Positions 13,958 to 23,458 are shown, counted from the stretch's first letter. The stretch: 64,000 nucleotides of DNA from Franconibacter pulveris DSM 19144 (GCA_000621185.1 JHYZ01000014.1:1-64000), one strand, 5' to 3'. Notes: generated by a model from the sequence alone, not told the origin. A program made the numbers and translations.

Positions 13958-14815
13958 TTAAGCGTTATAAATTTTATTGATATCAATCACGTCAACATTA
14001 TTCGCGGCAAGCTCAGCGCTTGCGAGCGAGGTGGTGGTATAGATCCGATCGATTCCCTGGCTTAACAGGTTTTCCACGCCTTTAGAGAAAACGCCGTGGG
14101 TGACATACAGGCTGACGCTAAGAGCGCCGGCATCACGCAACACCTGAGCGGAACCGATGAAGGTGCCTCCGGCGTCGCACAGGTCGTCAACAATCAGCAC
14201 CGCCTTGCCTTTTACATCGCCTTCCACCAGGCGGAAACCGGTTAGCTCGCCGGTCGCTACGTTGCGCTGTTTCGTAAGCGTAGCGAACCCGTCTGCACCG
14301 ACAGCCTGCGCCACGGCGTGGATTTTTTTAAGCGCGCCCGCGTCAGGCGCCACCAGCATCAGTTCTCCGGCGCGCAACGCGGCGCTCAGCGTTTCGCTTT
14401 GTAGCAGGCAGCGCTCCTGAGGAATAGCTACCAGATTAGTGATAGCCGCGGCTGCCGCTTCGCTATGGGGGTCCAGCACAATAACTTTGTCGAACGCCAG
14501 TTGATTAAGCAGGCTGGCGAAAACCTTCAGTGCAAAGCTGTCGCCTTGCTGCATATGGCGATCCTGACGGGCATAAGGCAGCCACGGCAACTCAAGATGG
14601 CTGAAGCGGACATCGCAGCCGTGACGTACCGCATCAGTCAGTTGCGCCAGCAGCATGAAGTCATCCATGTTTTTCATGGCGGCGGCGCGAATCTGCATCA
14701 GCGAAGCCGTGGCAGGCAGCTCGCCCGCCACTTTCGCCCAGACGGCGCCGTCAGGAAAACGCCCGGTTTCAACCTCTATCTCTTTACCATCCAGTTTCAG
14801 TTGCGGCTGCATCAT
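13958..14815 (-). CDS. Ribose-phosphate pyrophosphokinase paralog
   Basis: Probable PRPP synthetase dedicated to the adjacent nadV. The start ATG 14815 is chosen because GAGGAGCG sits just upstream; this gives 285 residues, shorter than the usual ~315 of housekeeping Prs. Conserved features are PYARQDR in the ATP-binding loop, VLDPHSEA (PHS in place of the usual LHA), and the PRPP loop VLIVDDLCDAGGTF near the C-terminus. The 11-base gap to nadV marks an operon. Divergence from housekeeping Prs suggests altered allosteric control; that is inference. Confidence 0.9.
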   Translation of the reverse strand: MMQPQLKLDGKEIEVETGRFPDGAVWAKVAGELPATASLMQIRAAAMKNMDDFMLLAQLTDAVRHGCDVRFSHLELPWLPYARQDRHMQQGDSFALKVFASLLNQLAFDKVIVLDPHSEAAAAAITNLVAIPQERCLLQSETLSAALRAGELMLVAPDAGALKKIHAVAQAVGADGFATLTKQRNVATGELTGFRLVEGDVKGKAVLIVDDLCDAGGTFIGSAQVLRDAGALSVSLYVTHGVFSKGVENLLSQGIDRIYTTTSLASAELAANNVDVIDINKIYNA

Positions 14816-14839
14816 GGTTCGCTCCTCAAATTTAGTTAT

Positions 14840-14852
14840 TGTCCGTGCGACA
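14840..14852. promoter_or_regulatory. Putative NrtR operator, site 1 (TGTC-N5-GACA)
   Basis: Palindrome TGTCCGTGCGACA. It covers the predicted transcription start of the prs-nadV promoter and has its centre 23 bases from that of site 2, about two helical turns. Confidence 0.65.
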
Positions 14853-14857
14853 CATTT

Positions 14858-14886
14858 AATATTGTCCATGAGACATTAAATGGCAA
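14858..14886 (-). promoter_or_regulatory. Putative promoter of the prs-nadV operon
   Basis: On the minus strand TTGCCA (14886-14881) and AATATT (14863-14858) are 17 bases apart, matching the -35 at five of six and the -10 at four of six positions. The palindrome at 14863-14875 lies between the two hexamers and that at 14840-14852 over the start site, an arrangement suited to repression. Confidence 0.6.
14863..14875. promoter_or_regulatory. Putative NrtR operator, site 2 (TGTC-N5-GACA)
   Basis: Palindrome TGTCCATGAGACA, flanked by TTAAT and TTAAA so that the symmetry extends outward. It lies within the -35/-10 spacer of the predicted prs-nadV promoter. Confidence 0.7.
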
Positions 14887-14982
14887 GCACTAATTTTCGC
14901 GCTTTCCTCACCGCGAAGTTAACATACTGATTATTAATAAAATAAAGGTTTACTTTGCCCGACAGAGCGAGACTGTTAAACT

Positions 14983-14995
14983 TGTCCCTCCGACA
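14983..14995. promoter_or_regulatory. Putative NrtR operator, site 3 (TGTC-N5-GACA)
   Basis: Palindrome TGTCCCTCCGACA, with the same half-sites and the same five-base spacer as sites 1 and 2. It ends 17 bases before the nrtR start codon, so it would allow autoregulation. Confidence 0.65.
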
Positions 14996-15012
14996 ATTAG
15001 CCTGAACTGACC

Positions 15013-15732
15013 ATGACGACAGAAGCGGAATACCTGCAGCAATACGATCCCTCGCGTTTTCCTTCGCCGCTGGTGACGGTGGACAGCGTGCTGTTCACGA
15101 TTGCGGATCAGGCGCTAAGCGTTTTGTTGGTACAGCGCGCCAGACAGCCGCAGCAGGGGCGCTGGGCGCTGCCAGGCGGGTTTATTGATATTGAAAAGGA
15201 TGATTCAACCCACGCTACGGCGCTGCGTAAGCTTACCGAAAAAACCGGGGTCAGCCCTTCCTGGCTGGAGCAGCTGGAGACGTTTTCCGGCCCGACGCGC
15301 GACCCGCGCGGCTGGAGCCTGACCGCCGCCTGGTTTGCGCTTATCGCCTGGGTCGATTGCCAACCCCATATCGCCTCGGTGAGCGACGCGAAGTGGGTGC
15401 CGGTATCGGCGCTGCCGAACACGGAACTCGCCTTCGATCACAGCGAGATTATCCAGGCAGCCCTTCATCGCCTGCGCCAGAAAACCATGTATTCGCTGTT
15501 GCCGGTCTACTGTCTGCCTGAGCGCTTTACCCTGACGCAGCTGCATGAGGCGACGGAAATCATTCTTGGTCAGCCAATCCAGCGTAAGAGCCTGATTCGC
15601 CGGTTTGAAGCCTCCGGCATGTTTGAAGAAACCGGCGAAAGCGTGGCGACCGGCGCACGCAAAGCGCGGCTCTGGCGACGCAAGCCAGATGCCAACATTC
15701 ACCTTTTCTCGCGTAATCTGCTGGCGGAATAG
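15013..15732 (+). CDS. nrtR: NrtR-type Nudix-related transcriptional regulator of NAD metabolism
   Basis: NrtR regulators join an N-terminal Nudix-like domain that senses ADP-ribose or related metabolites to a C-terminal winged helix. The 239-residue protein has the Nudix-like region WALPGGFIDIEKDD..ALRKLTEKTG (about residues 54-82) and a winged-helix segment around RFTLTQLHEATEIILGQPIQ and SLIRRFEASGMF. In the Nudix box the usual REuxEE glutamates read RKLTEK, so hydrolase activity is doubtful and a sensor role likely. It is divergent from prs-nadV with matching palindromes between, which supports local repression. Confidence 0.88.
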   Translation: MTTEAEYLQQYDPSRFPSPLVTVDSVLFTIADQALSVLLVQRARQPQQGRWALPGGFIDIEKDDSTHATALRKLTEKTGVSPSWLEQLETFSGPTRDPRGWSLTAAWFALIAWVDCQPHIASVSDAKWVPVSALPNTELAFDHSEIIQAALHRLRQKTMYSLLPVYCLPERFTLTQLHEATEIILGQPIQRKSLIRRFEASGMFEETGESVATGARKARLWRRKPDANIHLFSRNLLAE

Positions 15733-15843
15733 TCTTTTTTCCAAACGCCCGGTTCGTTATCGTGCCCCGCCGCACCAAATCATCAACAATATGAATAACA
15801 ATCGTTATAGTCATTCGCGAACTCATTACATTAATCTGGTGCT

Positions 15844-16860
15844 ATGGCCGAAATAACCCCTGCAGAACTGACCGCTCCACCCACCGGCTCGCAACATTTT
15901 CAGCCGATGCCGGGCCTGAGCAACGCGCATCTGCAAACCATGCTGCCGCGGCTGCTACGCCGTCGGCTACAGTTTACGCCGCACTGGCAACGCCTCGACT
16001 TGCCGGACGGCGATTTTGTCGATCTCGCTTTTAGCGAAGAACCGCAAGCCGCTCGCCACAAGCCCCGGCTGGTCGTTTTTCATGGGCTGGAAGGCAGCTT
16101 GCACAGCCCCTACGCGCATGGGCTTATCCATGCGGCGAAGCAGCGCGGCTGGCTTGGCGTCGTGATGCATTTTCGCGGCTGCAGCGGCGTGCCGAACAAA
16201 ATGCCGCGCATCTATCATTCTGGCGAAACCGAAGACGGCACCTGGTTTCTGAACTGGCTGAACCGGCGCTTCGGCGAGGCGCCGACTGCGGCGGTGGGCT
16301 TTTCGCTGGGCGGCAATATGCTGGCCTGCCTGATGGCGAAGCTGAACGCAGACTTTCCGCTGGCGGCGGGCGTGGTGGTTTCCGCGCCGTTGATGCTGGA
16401 AGCGTGCAGCTACCATATGGATAAAGGCTTCTCCCGCGTTTATCAGCGCTATCTGCTGAACCTGCTGAAGGCGAACGCGAGCCGCAAGCTTAAGGCGTGG
16501 CCCGGCACGCTGCCGATAGACCTGGCGCAGCTTAAGCGCCTGCGCCGCATCCGCGATTTCGATGACGCCATTACCTCGAAAATCCACGGGTTTCGCGACG
16601 CCATCGACTACTACCGCCAGTGTAGCGCTCTGCCTTTACTGAACCAGATAACGCGACCTACGCTTATCATCCATGCCAAAGATGACCCGTTTATGGATCA
16701 TCACGTGATCCCGCAACGTGAAACGCTGCCTGCTAATATCGAGTATCAACTGACCGATCATGGCGGACATGTAGGCTTCGTTGGCGGCACGCTGCGACGT
16801 CCGCAGATGTGGCTGGAAAAGCGTATTCCCGACTGGTTAACGACTTATCTGGACCGATAA
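15844..16860 (+). CDS. yheT: Alpha/beta-fold hydrolase YheT
   Basis: A 338-residue serine hydrolase of the YheT/ABHD family with unknown substrate. The nucleophile elbow is GFSLGGN (about residue 153), the oxyanion strand VVFHGLEGS lies at about 76, and late Asp and His candidates are HAKDDPFM and DHGGHVGF. It starts an apparent operon with yheU: its TAA is directly followed by the yheU ATG. Confidence 0.94.
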   Translation: MAEITPAELTAPPTGSQHFQPMPGLSNAHLQTMLPRLLRRRLQFTPHWQRLDLPDGDFVDLAFSEEPQAARHKPRLVVFHGLEGSLHSPYAHGLIHAAKQRGWLGVVMHFRGCSGVPNKMPRIYHSGETEDGTWFLNWLNRRFGEAPTAAVGFSLGGNMLACLMAKLNADFPLAAGVVVSAPLMLEACSYHMDKGFSRVYQRYLLNLLKANASRKLKAWPGTLPIDLAQLKRLRRIRDFDDAITSKIHGFRDAIDYYRQCSALPLLNQITRPTLIIHAKDDPFMDHHVIPQRETLPANIEYQLTDHGGHVGFVGGTLRRPQMWLEKRIPDWLTTYLDR

Positions 16861-17079
16861 ATGATCATTCCCTGGCAAGACCTACCGCCCGAGACGCTGG
16901 ACAACCTGATTGAAGCGTTTGTCTTGCGCGAAGGCACCGATTATGGTGAACATGAACGTTCGCTCGAACAAAAAGTGGCCGACGTTAAGCGGCAATTACA
17001 GAACGGGGAAGCCGTTCTGGTGTGGTCTGAACTGCACGAAACGGTCAATATCATGCCGCGCGGGCAGTTCCGTGGCTGA
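16861..17079 (+). CDS. yheU: YheU family protein
   Basis: A 72-residue acidic protein of unknown function, [20 protein letters not shown] onward, with [16 protein letters not shown] typical of the UPF0270 family. Its start codon abuts the yheT stop (TAAATG), so translation is probably coupled. Confidence 0.93.
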   Translation: MIIPWQDLPPETLDNLIEAFVLREGTDYGEHERSLEQKVADVKRQLQNGEAVLVWSELHETVNIMPRGQFRG

Positions 17080-17093
17080 TACTTGTTGTCAGG

Positions 17094-17146
17094 CTGACGC
17101 CAGAGCGAAGCAAACTATTCCGCCAGCGCCGGAACGCTGGCGTCAG
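17094..17146 (+). promoter_or_regulatory. Competing hairpins in the yheU-prkB gap
   Basis: The arm at 17137-17146 (CTGGCGTCAG) is perfectly complementary to 17094-17103 (CTGACGCCAG). The overlapping arm 17135-17142 (CGCTGGCG) is perfectly complementary to 17121-17128 (CGCCAGCG) with a six-base loop. The two pairings are mutually exclusive. A run of five T follows at 17156-17160. This could be an attenuator-like leader for prkB; function is inferred. Confidence 0.45.
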
Positions 17147-17183
17147 TGGCGTACCTTTTTCGCGTATCCATGGAGTTCTCGCT

Positions 17184-18053
17184 ATGTCATCAAGACACCC
17201 GGTTATCGCCGTTACAGGTTCCAGCGGCGCAGGCACGACCACCACCAGCCTTGCGTTTCGTAAGATCTTCGCTCAGCTAAACCTTCATGCTGCGGAAGTG
17301 GAAGGCGACAGCTTTCACCGCTATACGCGCCCGGAAATGGATATGGCTATCCGCAAGGCGCGCGATTTAGGCCGGCATATCAGCTATTTTGGCCCCGACG
17401 CCAACGACTTTGGCCTGCTTGAACAAACCTTTATCGAGTATGGACGCAGCGGCCAGGGGAAATCGCGCAAATACCTGCATACCTATGATGAAGCGGTGCC
17501 GTGGAACCAGGTGCCGGGCACCTTTACGCCCTGGCAGCCGCTGCCGGAGCCTACCGACGTGCTGTTTTATGAAGGGTTGCACGGCGGCGTGGTCACGCCG
17601 CATCACAATGTGGCGCAGCATGTGGATTTGCTGGTGGGCGTAGTGCCTATCGTCAACCTCGAGTGGATCCAGAAGCTGATTCGCGATACCAGCGAGCGAG
17701 GGCATTCGCGCGAGGCGGTGATGGATTCCGTGGTGCGATCAATGGAAGATTACATTAACTACATCACGCCGCAGTTTTCCCGCACCCATATTAACTTCCA
17801 GCGCGTGCCGACAGTGGATACGTCGAACCCCTTCGCGGCGAAAGGCATTCCTTCGCTCGATGAAAGCTTCGTGGTTATCCACTTTCGCAACCTTGAAGAC
17901 ATCGATTACCCCTGGCTGCTCGCCATGCTTCAGGGTTCCTTCATTTCTCACATCAATACGCTTGTCGTTCCCGGCGGCAAGATGGGGCTGGCGATGGAAT
18001 TAATCATGCTGCCGCTGGTGCAGCGATTGATGGAAGGGAAAAAAATTGAATAA
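17184..18053 (+). CDS. prkB: Phosphoribulokinase-like protein PrkB
   Basis: A 289-residue kinase-like protein of the phosphoribulokinase/uridine kinase family. The P-loop region reads GSSGAGTTTTS (about residues 12-22), with Thr where canonical P-loops have Lys; E. coli PrkB has the same feature. ASp/Arg-rich segments EGDSFHRYTRPEMD and FYEGLHGG are conserved. As there is no Calvin cycle in this family, the physiological substrate is uncertain. It is 104 bases downstream of yheU behind an unusual hairpin pair. Confidence 0.93.
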   Translation: MSSRHPVIAVTGSSGAGTTTTSLAFRKIFAQLNLHAAEVEGDSFHRYTRPEMDMAIRKARDLGRHISYFGPDANDFGLLEQTFIEYGRSGQGKSRKYLHTYDEAVPWNQVPGTFTPWQPLPEPTDVLFYEGLHGGVVTPHHNVAQHVDLLVGVVPIVNLEWIQKLIRDTSERGHSREAVMDSVVRSMEDYINYITPQFSRTHINFQRVPTVDTSNPFAAKGIPSLDESFVVIHFRNLEDIDYPWLLAMLQGSFISHINTLVVPGGKMGLAMELIMLPLVQRLMEGKKIE

Positions 18054-18069
18054 GGCGGCTGACGCCGCC
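18054..18069 (-). terminator. Possible terminator of yhfA
   Basis: A GGCGGC / GCCGCC stem with a TGAC loop directly after the prkB stop. Read on the minus strand it is followed by TTATTCAATTTTTTTCC, which could serve as a U-rich tail for yhfA transcription. Confidence 0.4.
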
Positions 18070-18074
18070 CCGAG

Positions 18075-18479
18075 TCAGACCTCGACCACCTCATAAGAGT
18101 GGGTGATGTTGACCGCTTTGCCGAGCATCAGCGCCACAGAGCAATATTTCTCAGCGGAGAGATCCACCGCGCGCGCCACGGCCGCCTCCTTCAGCGCCTT
18201 ACCCGTTACGATAAAGTGCAGGTTAATGTGAGTGAACAACCGCGGCGCTTCTTCGCGGCGTTCTGAGGTCAGTTTCACTTCGCAATCCTGAACGTCATGA
18301 CGCCCTTTTTGCAAAATAGACACCACGTCGATAGCGCTGCAACCGCCCGCTGCCATCAGCACCATTTCCATCGGGCTTGGCGCTTTATCGCCGGAATTGC
18401 CGTCCATCAGGATTTGGTGTCCTGAAGCGGATTCGCCCAGAAACGTCAATCCCTCAACCCACTTTACTCGTGCCTGCAT
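18075..18479 (-). CDS. yhfA: OsmC family protein YhfA
   Basis: A 134-residue OsmC/Ohr-fold protein. The start MQARVKWVEGLTFLGESASG at 18479 matches E. coli length and is preferred to upstream in-frame starts. The two family cysteines are in AAGGCSAIDVV and SAEKYCSVALML; these form the peroxidatic site in active members. Function in E. coli is not established. It is divergent from crp. Confidence 0.93.
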   Translation of the reverse strand: MQARVKWVEGLTFLGESASGHQILMDGNSGDKAPSPMEMVLMAAGGCSAIDVVSILQKGRHDVQDCEVKLTSERREEAPRLFTHINLHFIVTGKALKEAAVARAVDLSAEKYCSVALMLGKAVNITHSYEVVEV

Positions 18480-18787
18480 AATCATCACTCCGATGTATAA
18501 AAATTTTTGACAGATTACGCGCCAGTTGCGAAAGAGGCAACGGAAGGGCGACCTGCGTCAAGCTGAAACGAGACAATAGAAGACACCCATGAAAAGCTAT
18601 GCTAAAACAGTCTGGATGCTGCGGCGATACATTGATGTTATGCATGTATGCAGAGGACAAGACAATTTACCGGCTGCGACGACATGGACAGCCAACTTCC
18701 CGGGATGCGGGAAGATAATGATTGCAAAGCCAGATGGGGGACCCGCGCCCCGTCTTTGGAGCCAGTTTAAACAGAGGATAACAGCGC
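18480..18787. other. Divergent yhfA-crp control region
   Basis: This 308-base gap holds the long crp leader. A segment around 18595-18660 (TATGCTAAAACAGTC, ATACATTGATGTTATGCATG) resembles the E. coli crp promoter region. The downstream CRP self-repression element I remember from E. coli (GTCACATTACCG) is not preserved here, where the bases read AGACAATTTACCGG. No coding sequence is seen. Confidence 0.5.
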
Positions 18788-19420
18788 ATGGTGCTTGGCA
18801 AACCGCAAACAGACCCGACTCTCGAATGGTTCTTGTCACATTGCCACATTCATAAGTACCCATCGAAGAGCACGCTGATTCACCAGGGTGAAAAAGCGGA
18901 AACGTTGTATTACATCGTTAAAGGCTCAGTGGCAGTGCTGATCAAAGACGAAGAGGGCAAGGAGATGATCCTCTCGTATCTGAATCAGGGAGACTTTATC
19001 GGCGAACTGGGCCTGTTTGAAGAGGGCCAGGAGCGCAGCGCCTGGGTTCGCGCCAAGACCGCTTGCGAAGTCGCCGAGATTTCCTATAAAAAATTCCGCC
19101 AGCTTATCCAGGTGAACCCGGACATCCTGATGCGCCTCTCTTCGCAGATGGCGCGTCGTCTGCAAGTCACCTCTGAAAAAGTCGGCAACCTGGCGTTCCT
19201 CGACGTAACGGGCCGCATCGCCCAGACGTTGCTCAACCTGGCGAAACAGCCGGACGCCATGACCCATCCCGACGGCATGCAGATTAAAATCACCCGTCAG
19301 GAAATCGGCCAGATCGTGGGCTGCTCTCGCGAAACCGTTGGTCGCATCCTGAAAATGCTTGAAGATCAAAACCTGATCTCCGCGCACGGTAAGACCATCG
19401 TGGTTTACGGCACCCGCTAA
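18788..19420 (+). CDS. crp: cAMP receptor protein
   Basis: Global cAMP-dependent regulator of carbon use. The 210 residues start [20 protein letters not shown] and have the family length. The cyclic-nucleotide site includes [18 protein letters not shown], with the Arg and Ser that contact phosphate. A hinge [10 protein letters not shown] and the helix-turn-helix [19 protein letters not shown] follow. It differs from E. coli CRP very little (for example LSSQMARR where E. coli has LSAQMARR). A good terminator follows. Confidence 0.99.
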   Translation: MVLGKPQTDPTLEWFLSHCHIHKYPSKSTLIHQGEKAETLYYIVKGSVAVLIKDEEGKEMILSYLNQGDFIGELGLFEEGQERSAWVRAKTACEVAEISYKKFRQLIQVNPDILMRLSSQMARRLQVTSEKVGNLAFLDVTGRIAQTLLNLAKQPDAMTHPDGMQIKITRQEIGQIVGCSRETVGRILKMLEDQNLISAHGKTIVVYGTR

Positions 19421-19430
19421 GCCGCCTTAA

Positions 19431-19466
19431 AAAAACGGCGTGTCGCTTCGGTAACACGCCGTTTTT
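19431..19466 (+). terminator. Rho-independent terminator of crp
   Basis: Stem AAAAACGGCGTGT / ACACGCCGTTTTT with a ten-base loop containing CTTCGG, starting 10 bases after the crp stop and ending in a T run. Confidence 0.92.
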
Positions 19467-19484
19467 GTTTCTACACTTACCTCT

Positions 19485-21560
19485 ATGTTTCGCCGTCTCA
19501 TTTATCACCCGGAAGTGAACTACGCCCTGCGCCAGACGCTGATCCTGTGTCTGCCGGTGGCGGTTGGGTTACTGCTGGGCCATCTGCAACAGGGCCTGCT
19601 TTTTTCGCTGGTGCCTGCCTGCTGCAACATCGCCGGGCTCGATACGCCCCACAAGCGCTTTTTCAAACGTCTGGCGGTCGGCGCTTCGCTCTTTGCCGTC
19701 AGCAGTTTTACCGTGCAACTGTTACTGGCGGACAATCTGCCGCTGCCGCTTATCTTTTTAGGCATGGCGCTGCTGCTTGGCGTGACGGCGGAGATAAGCT
19801 CGCTGCATGCCCGACTGCTGCCCGCTTCGCTTATCGCCGCTATTTTTACGCTAAGCCTTGCGGGGAACATGCCGGTCTGGGAGCCTATCCTGCTCTATAT
19901 TTTCGGCACGCTCTGGTACGGGCTGTTTAACTGGTTCTGGTTCTGGCTGTGGCGCGAGCAGCCGCTTCGCGAGTCGTTAAGCTTGCTGTATCGCCAGCTG
20001 GCGGACTATTGCGAAGCGAAATATAACCTGCTGACGCAGCATACCGACCCGGAGACCGCCCTGCCCCCGCTGCTTACGCATCAGCAAAAAGTGGTGGACC
20101 TTATCAGCCAGTGCTATCAGCAGTTGCACATGCTGGCGGCCGGGAAACAGAGCGGCTATAAGCGTCTGCTGCGCACCTTCCAGATGGCGCTGGATTTGCA
20201 AGAACATATTTCGGTCAGCCTGCATCAGCCGGAGGAGGTGCAAAAGCTGGTGGAGCGCAGCCACGCCGAGGCGGTGATCCGCTGGAACGCACAGACCATC
20301 AGCGCGCGACTGCGCGTCATGGCCGACGACATCCTCTACCATCGTTATCCGCAGCGTTTCGCCATGGATAAGCAAATCGCCGCGCTGGAGAAAATCGCCC
20401 GCCAGCACCCGGACAACCTTGTAGGGCATTTCTGCGAATACCACTTCAGCCGCATCGCCCGCATCCTGCGCACCCAGCGCCCGCTCTATGCCCGCGACCT
20501 GATGGCCGACCGGCAGAAACGGCTGCCGCTATTCCCGGCGCTGAAAAGCTACCTTTCGCTCAAATCCGCCGCTTTGCGCAACGCCGCACGGCTGGGAGTG
20601 ATGCTGAGCATCGCAAGCCTCGTTGGCAACGCGTTCCATCTGCCCAAACCGTACTGGATCCTCATGACCGTAATGTTTGTGACGCAGAATGGCTACGGGG
20701 CGACGCGGGTGCGCATTCTCCAGCGAGCGGTCGGCACGCTGGCGGGGTTAATCATCGCGGGCGTCACGCTGCACCTGCATGTGCCGCAGGGCTACATGCT
20801 GCTGGTGATGCTGGCTATCACGCTCATTAGCTACCTTATCCTTCGCAAAAACTATGGCTGGGCGATGATTGGCTTCACGGTGACGGCGGTTTACTCCTTA
20901 CAGTTGCTGTCGCTGAACGGCGAACAGTTTATCGTCACCCGGCTTATCGACACGTTGATTGGTTGCTTTATCGCTTTCGGCGGTATGGTCTGGCTGTGGC
21001 CGCAGTGGCAAAGCGGGCTGCTGCGCCAGAACGCCCACGACGCGCTGGAGGCGGACCAGGAGGCGCTGCGCCTTATCCTGAGCGACGACCCGCAGCCTGC
21101 GCCGCTTGCCTGGCAGCGGATGCGCGTCAACCAGGCGCATAACGCGCTTTATAACTCGCTGAACCAGGCGATGCAGGAGCCAGGCTTCAACGCCCACTAC
21201 CTGGATGATATGAAGCTTTGGGTTACGCACAGCCAGTTTATCGTTGAGCATATCAACGCCATGACGACGATGGCGCGCGAGCACCATATGCTGACGCCGG
21301 AACTGGCGGCGCGTTATCTGGAGTCCTGTGAAATTGCGTTGCAGCGCTGCCAGCAACGGCTGGAATATGATGAGCCGGGGGAATCCCACGACGCGAATAT
21401 TCTGGAGGGGCCAGAGACGCTGCCGGATACCGCGTTGAGCGTCATGGAACAGCATGTGCACCGTATTCTCGGCCACCTGAACACCATGCATACGATCTCT
21501 TCGGTAGCATGGCGTCAGCGGCCCCATCACGGCATCTGGCTTAAGCGCCGTCTGGGCTGA
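19485..21560 (+). CDS. yhfK: YccS/YhfK family integral membrane protein
   Basis: A 691-residue inner-membrane protein with two hydrophobic blocks (about residues 15-150 and 370-510), each followed by a soluble region. This is the layout of the FUSC/YccS family, which is related to efflux pumps and aromatic-acid exporters. Its substrate is unknown. ATG 19485 lies directly after the crp terminator. It is convergent with argD with no spare bases between the two stop codons. Confidence 0.93.
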   Translation: MFRRLIYHPEVNYALRQTLILCLPVAVGLLLGHLQQGLLFSLVPACCNIAGLDTPHKRFFKRLAVGASLFAVSSFTVQLLLADNLPLPLIFLGMALLLGVTAEISSLHARLLPASLIAAIFTLSLAGNMPVWEPILLYIFGTLWYGLFNWFWFWLWREQPLRESLSLLYRQLADYCEAKYNLLTQHTDPETALPPLLTHQQKVVDLISQCYQQLHMLAAGKQSGYKRLLRTFQMALDLQEHISVSLHQPEEVQKLVERSHAEAVIRWNAQTISARLRVMADDILYHRYPQRFAMDKQIAALEKIARQHPDNLVGHFCEYHFSRIARILRTQRPLYARDLMADRQKRLPLFPALKSYLSLKSAALRNAARLGVMLSIASLVGNAFHLPKPYWILMTVMFVTQNGYGATRVRILQRAVGTLAGLIIAGVTLHLHVPQGYMLLVMLAITLISYLILRKNYGWAMIGFTVTAVYSLQLLSLNGEQFIVTRLIDTLIGCFIAFGGMVWLWPQWQSGLLRQNAHDALEADQEALRLILSDDPQPAPLAWQRMRVNQAHNALYNSLNQAMQEPGFNAHYLDDMKLWVTHSQFIVEHINAMTTMAREHHMLTPELAARYLESCEIALQRCQQRLEYDEPGESHDANILEGPETLPDTALSVMEQHVHRILGHLNTMHTISSVAWRQRPHHGIWLKRRLG

Positions 21561-22793
<1,233 letters not shown>

Positions 22794-22830
22794 TTAATGC
22801 GAAACCGCATATGAAAAGATAAGCATAAAA

Positions 22831-22869
22831 TATGCATAATAAATCAATTAATGGCAATGAAAATTCAGC
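22831..22869 (-). promoter_or_regulatory. Tandem ARG boxes (ArgR operator) of argD
   Basis: Core TGCATAATAAATCA (22833-22846) matches TGAAT-N4-ATTCA at 12 of 14 positions. A second core, GCAATGAAAATTCA (22854-22867), is exactly 21 bases away, i.e. two 18-base boxes separated by 3 bases, the spacing ArgR hexamers require. The distal box overlaps the last codons of pabA. Confidence 0.75.
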
Positions 22870-23428
22870 GGTTAAGGAAGTTTGCCAGCAGTTGATGCCC
22901 CTGCTCGCTCAGAATGCTCTCCGGGTGAAACTGCACCCCTTCGAGATCCCATCGCTTATGCCGAATGCCCATGATCTCCTGACGATCGGTCCAGGCGGTG
23001 ACGGAAAAATCATCCGGCAGCGTCGGCGGGTCGATAACCAGCGAATGATAACGCGTAACGGTAAGCGGATTATTTAGCCCGGCAAAGACGCCTTCTCCGG
23101 TGTGCTGAATCTGCGACGTTTTGCCATGCATGACTTTTTCTGCCCGTACGACCGAAGCGCCAAAGGCCTGGCCGATAGCCTGATGACCAAGGCAAACGCC
23201 AAGGATCGGGAGCCTGCCCGCATAGTGGGAAATGGCCGCAAGCGAAATACCCGCTTCGTTGGGGGTACAGGGGCCGGGAGAGATAACCAGCTTTTGCGGC
23301 GCCAGCGTCGCGATGTCGGCAAGCGTTAGCTCGTCGTTGCGCTTCACCACCACCTGCGCCCCCAGCTCGCAAAAGTACTGATAGAGGTTCCAGGTAAACG
23401 AGTCGTAGTTGTCGATAAGCAGTAGCAT
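22865..23428 (-). CDS. pabA: Aminodeoxychorismate synthase, glutamine amidotransferase subunit
   Basis: Provides ammonia to PabB for p-aminobenzoate and hence folate synthesis. The 187 residues form a class I glutamine amidotransferase with nucleophile Cys in [14 protein letters not shown] (about residue 79) and His and Glu in VQFHPESIL (about 168-170). It starts [19 protein letters not shown]. It lies 30 bases downstream of fic and before argD, as in E. coli. Confidence 0.97.
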   Translation of the reverse strand: MLLLIDNYDSFTWNLYQYFCELGAQVVVKRNDELTLADIATLAPQKLVISPGPCTPNEAGISLAAISHYAGRLPILGVCLGHQAIGQAFGASVVRAEKVMHGKTSQIQHTGEGVFAGLNNPLTVTRYHSLVIDPPTLPDDFSVTAWTDRQEIMGIRHKRWDLEGVQFHPESILSEQGHQLLANFLNR

Positions 23429-23458
23429 GGCGGCTCCGGAAAAAAGAACCGCGTCATT

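Noticed and set aside
18788-19420. CRP Ala-to-Ser change in LSSQMARR as a possible constitutive (crp*) allele
   Set aside because: The position is outside the classic crp* hinge sites (GRIAQ region is wild type), and Ser here is a plausible natural variation among enterobacteria.
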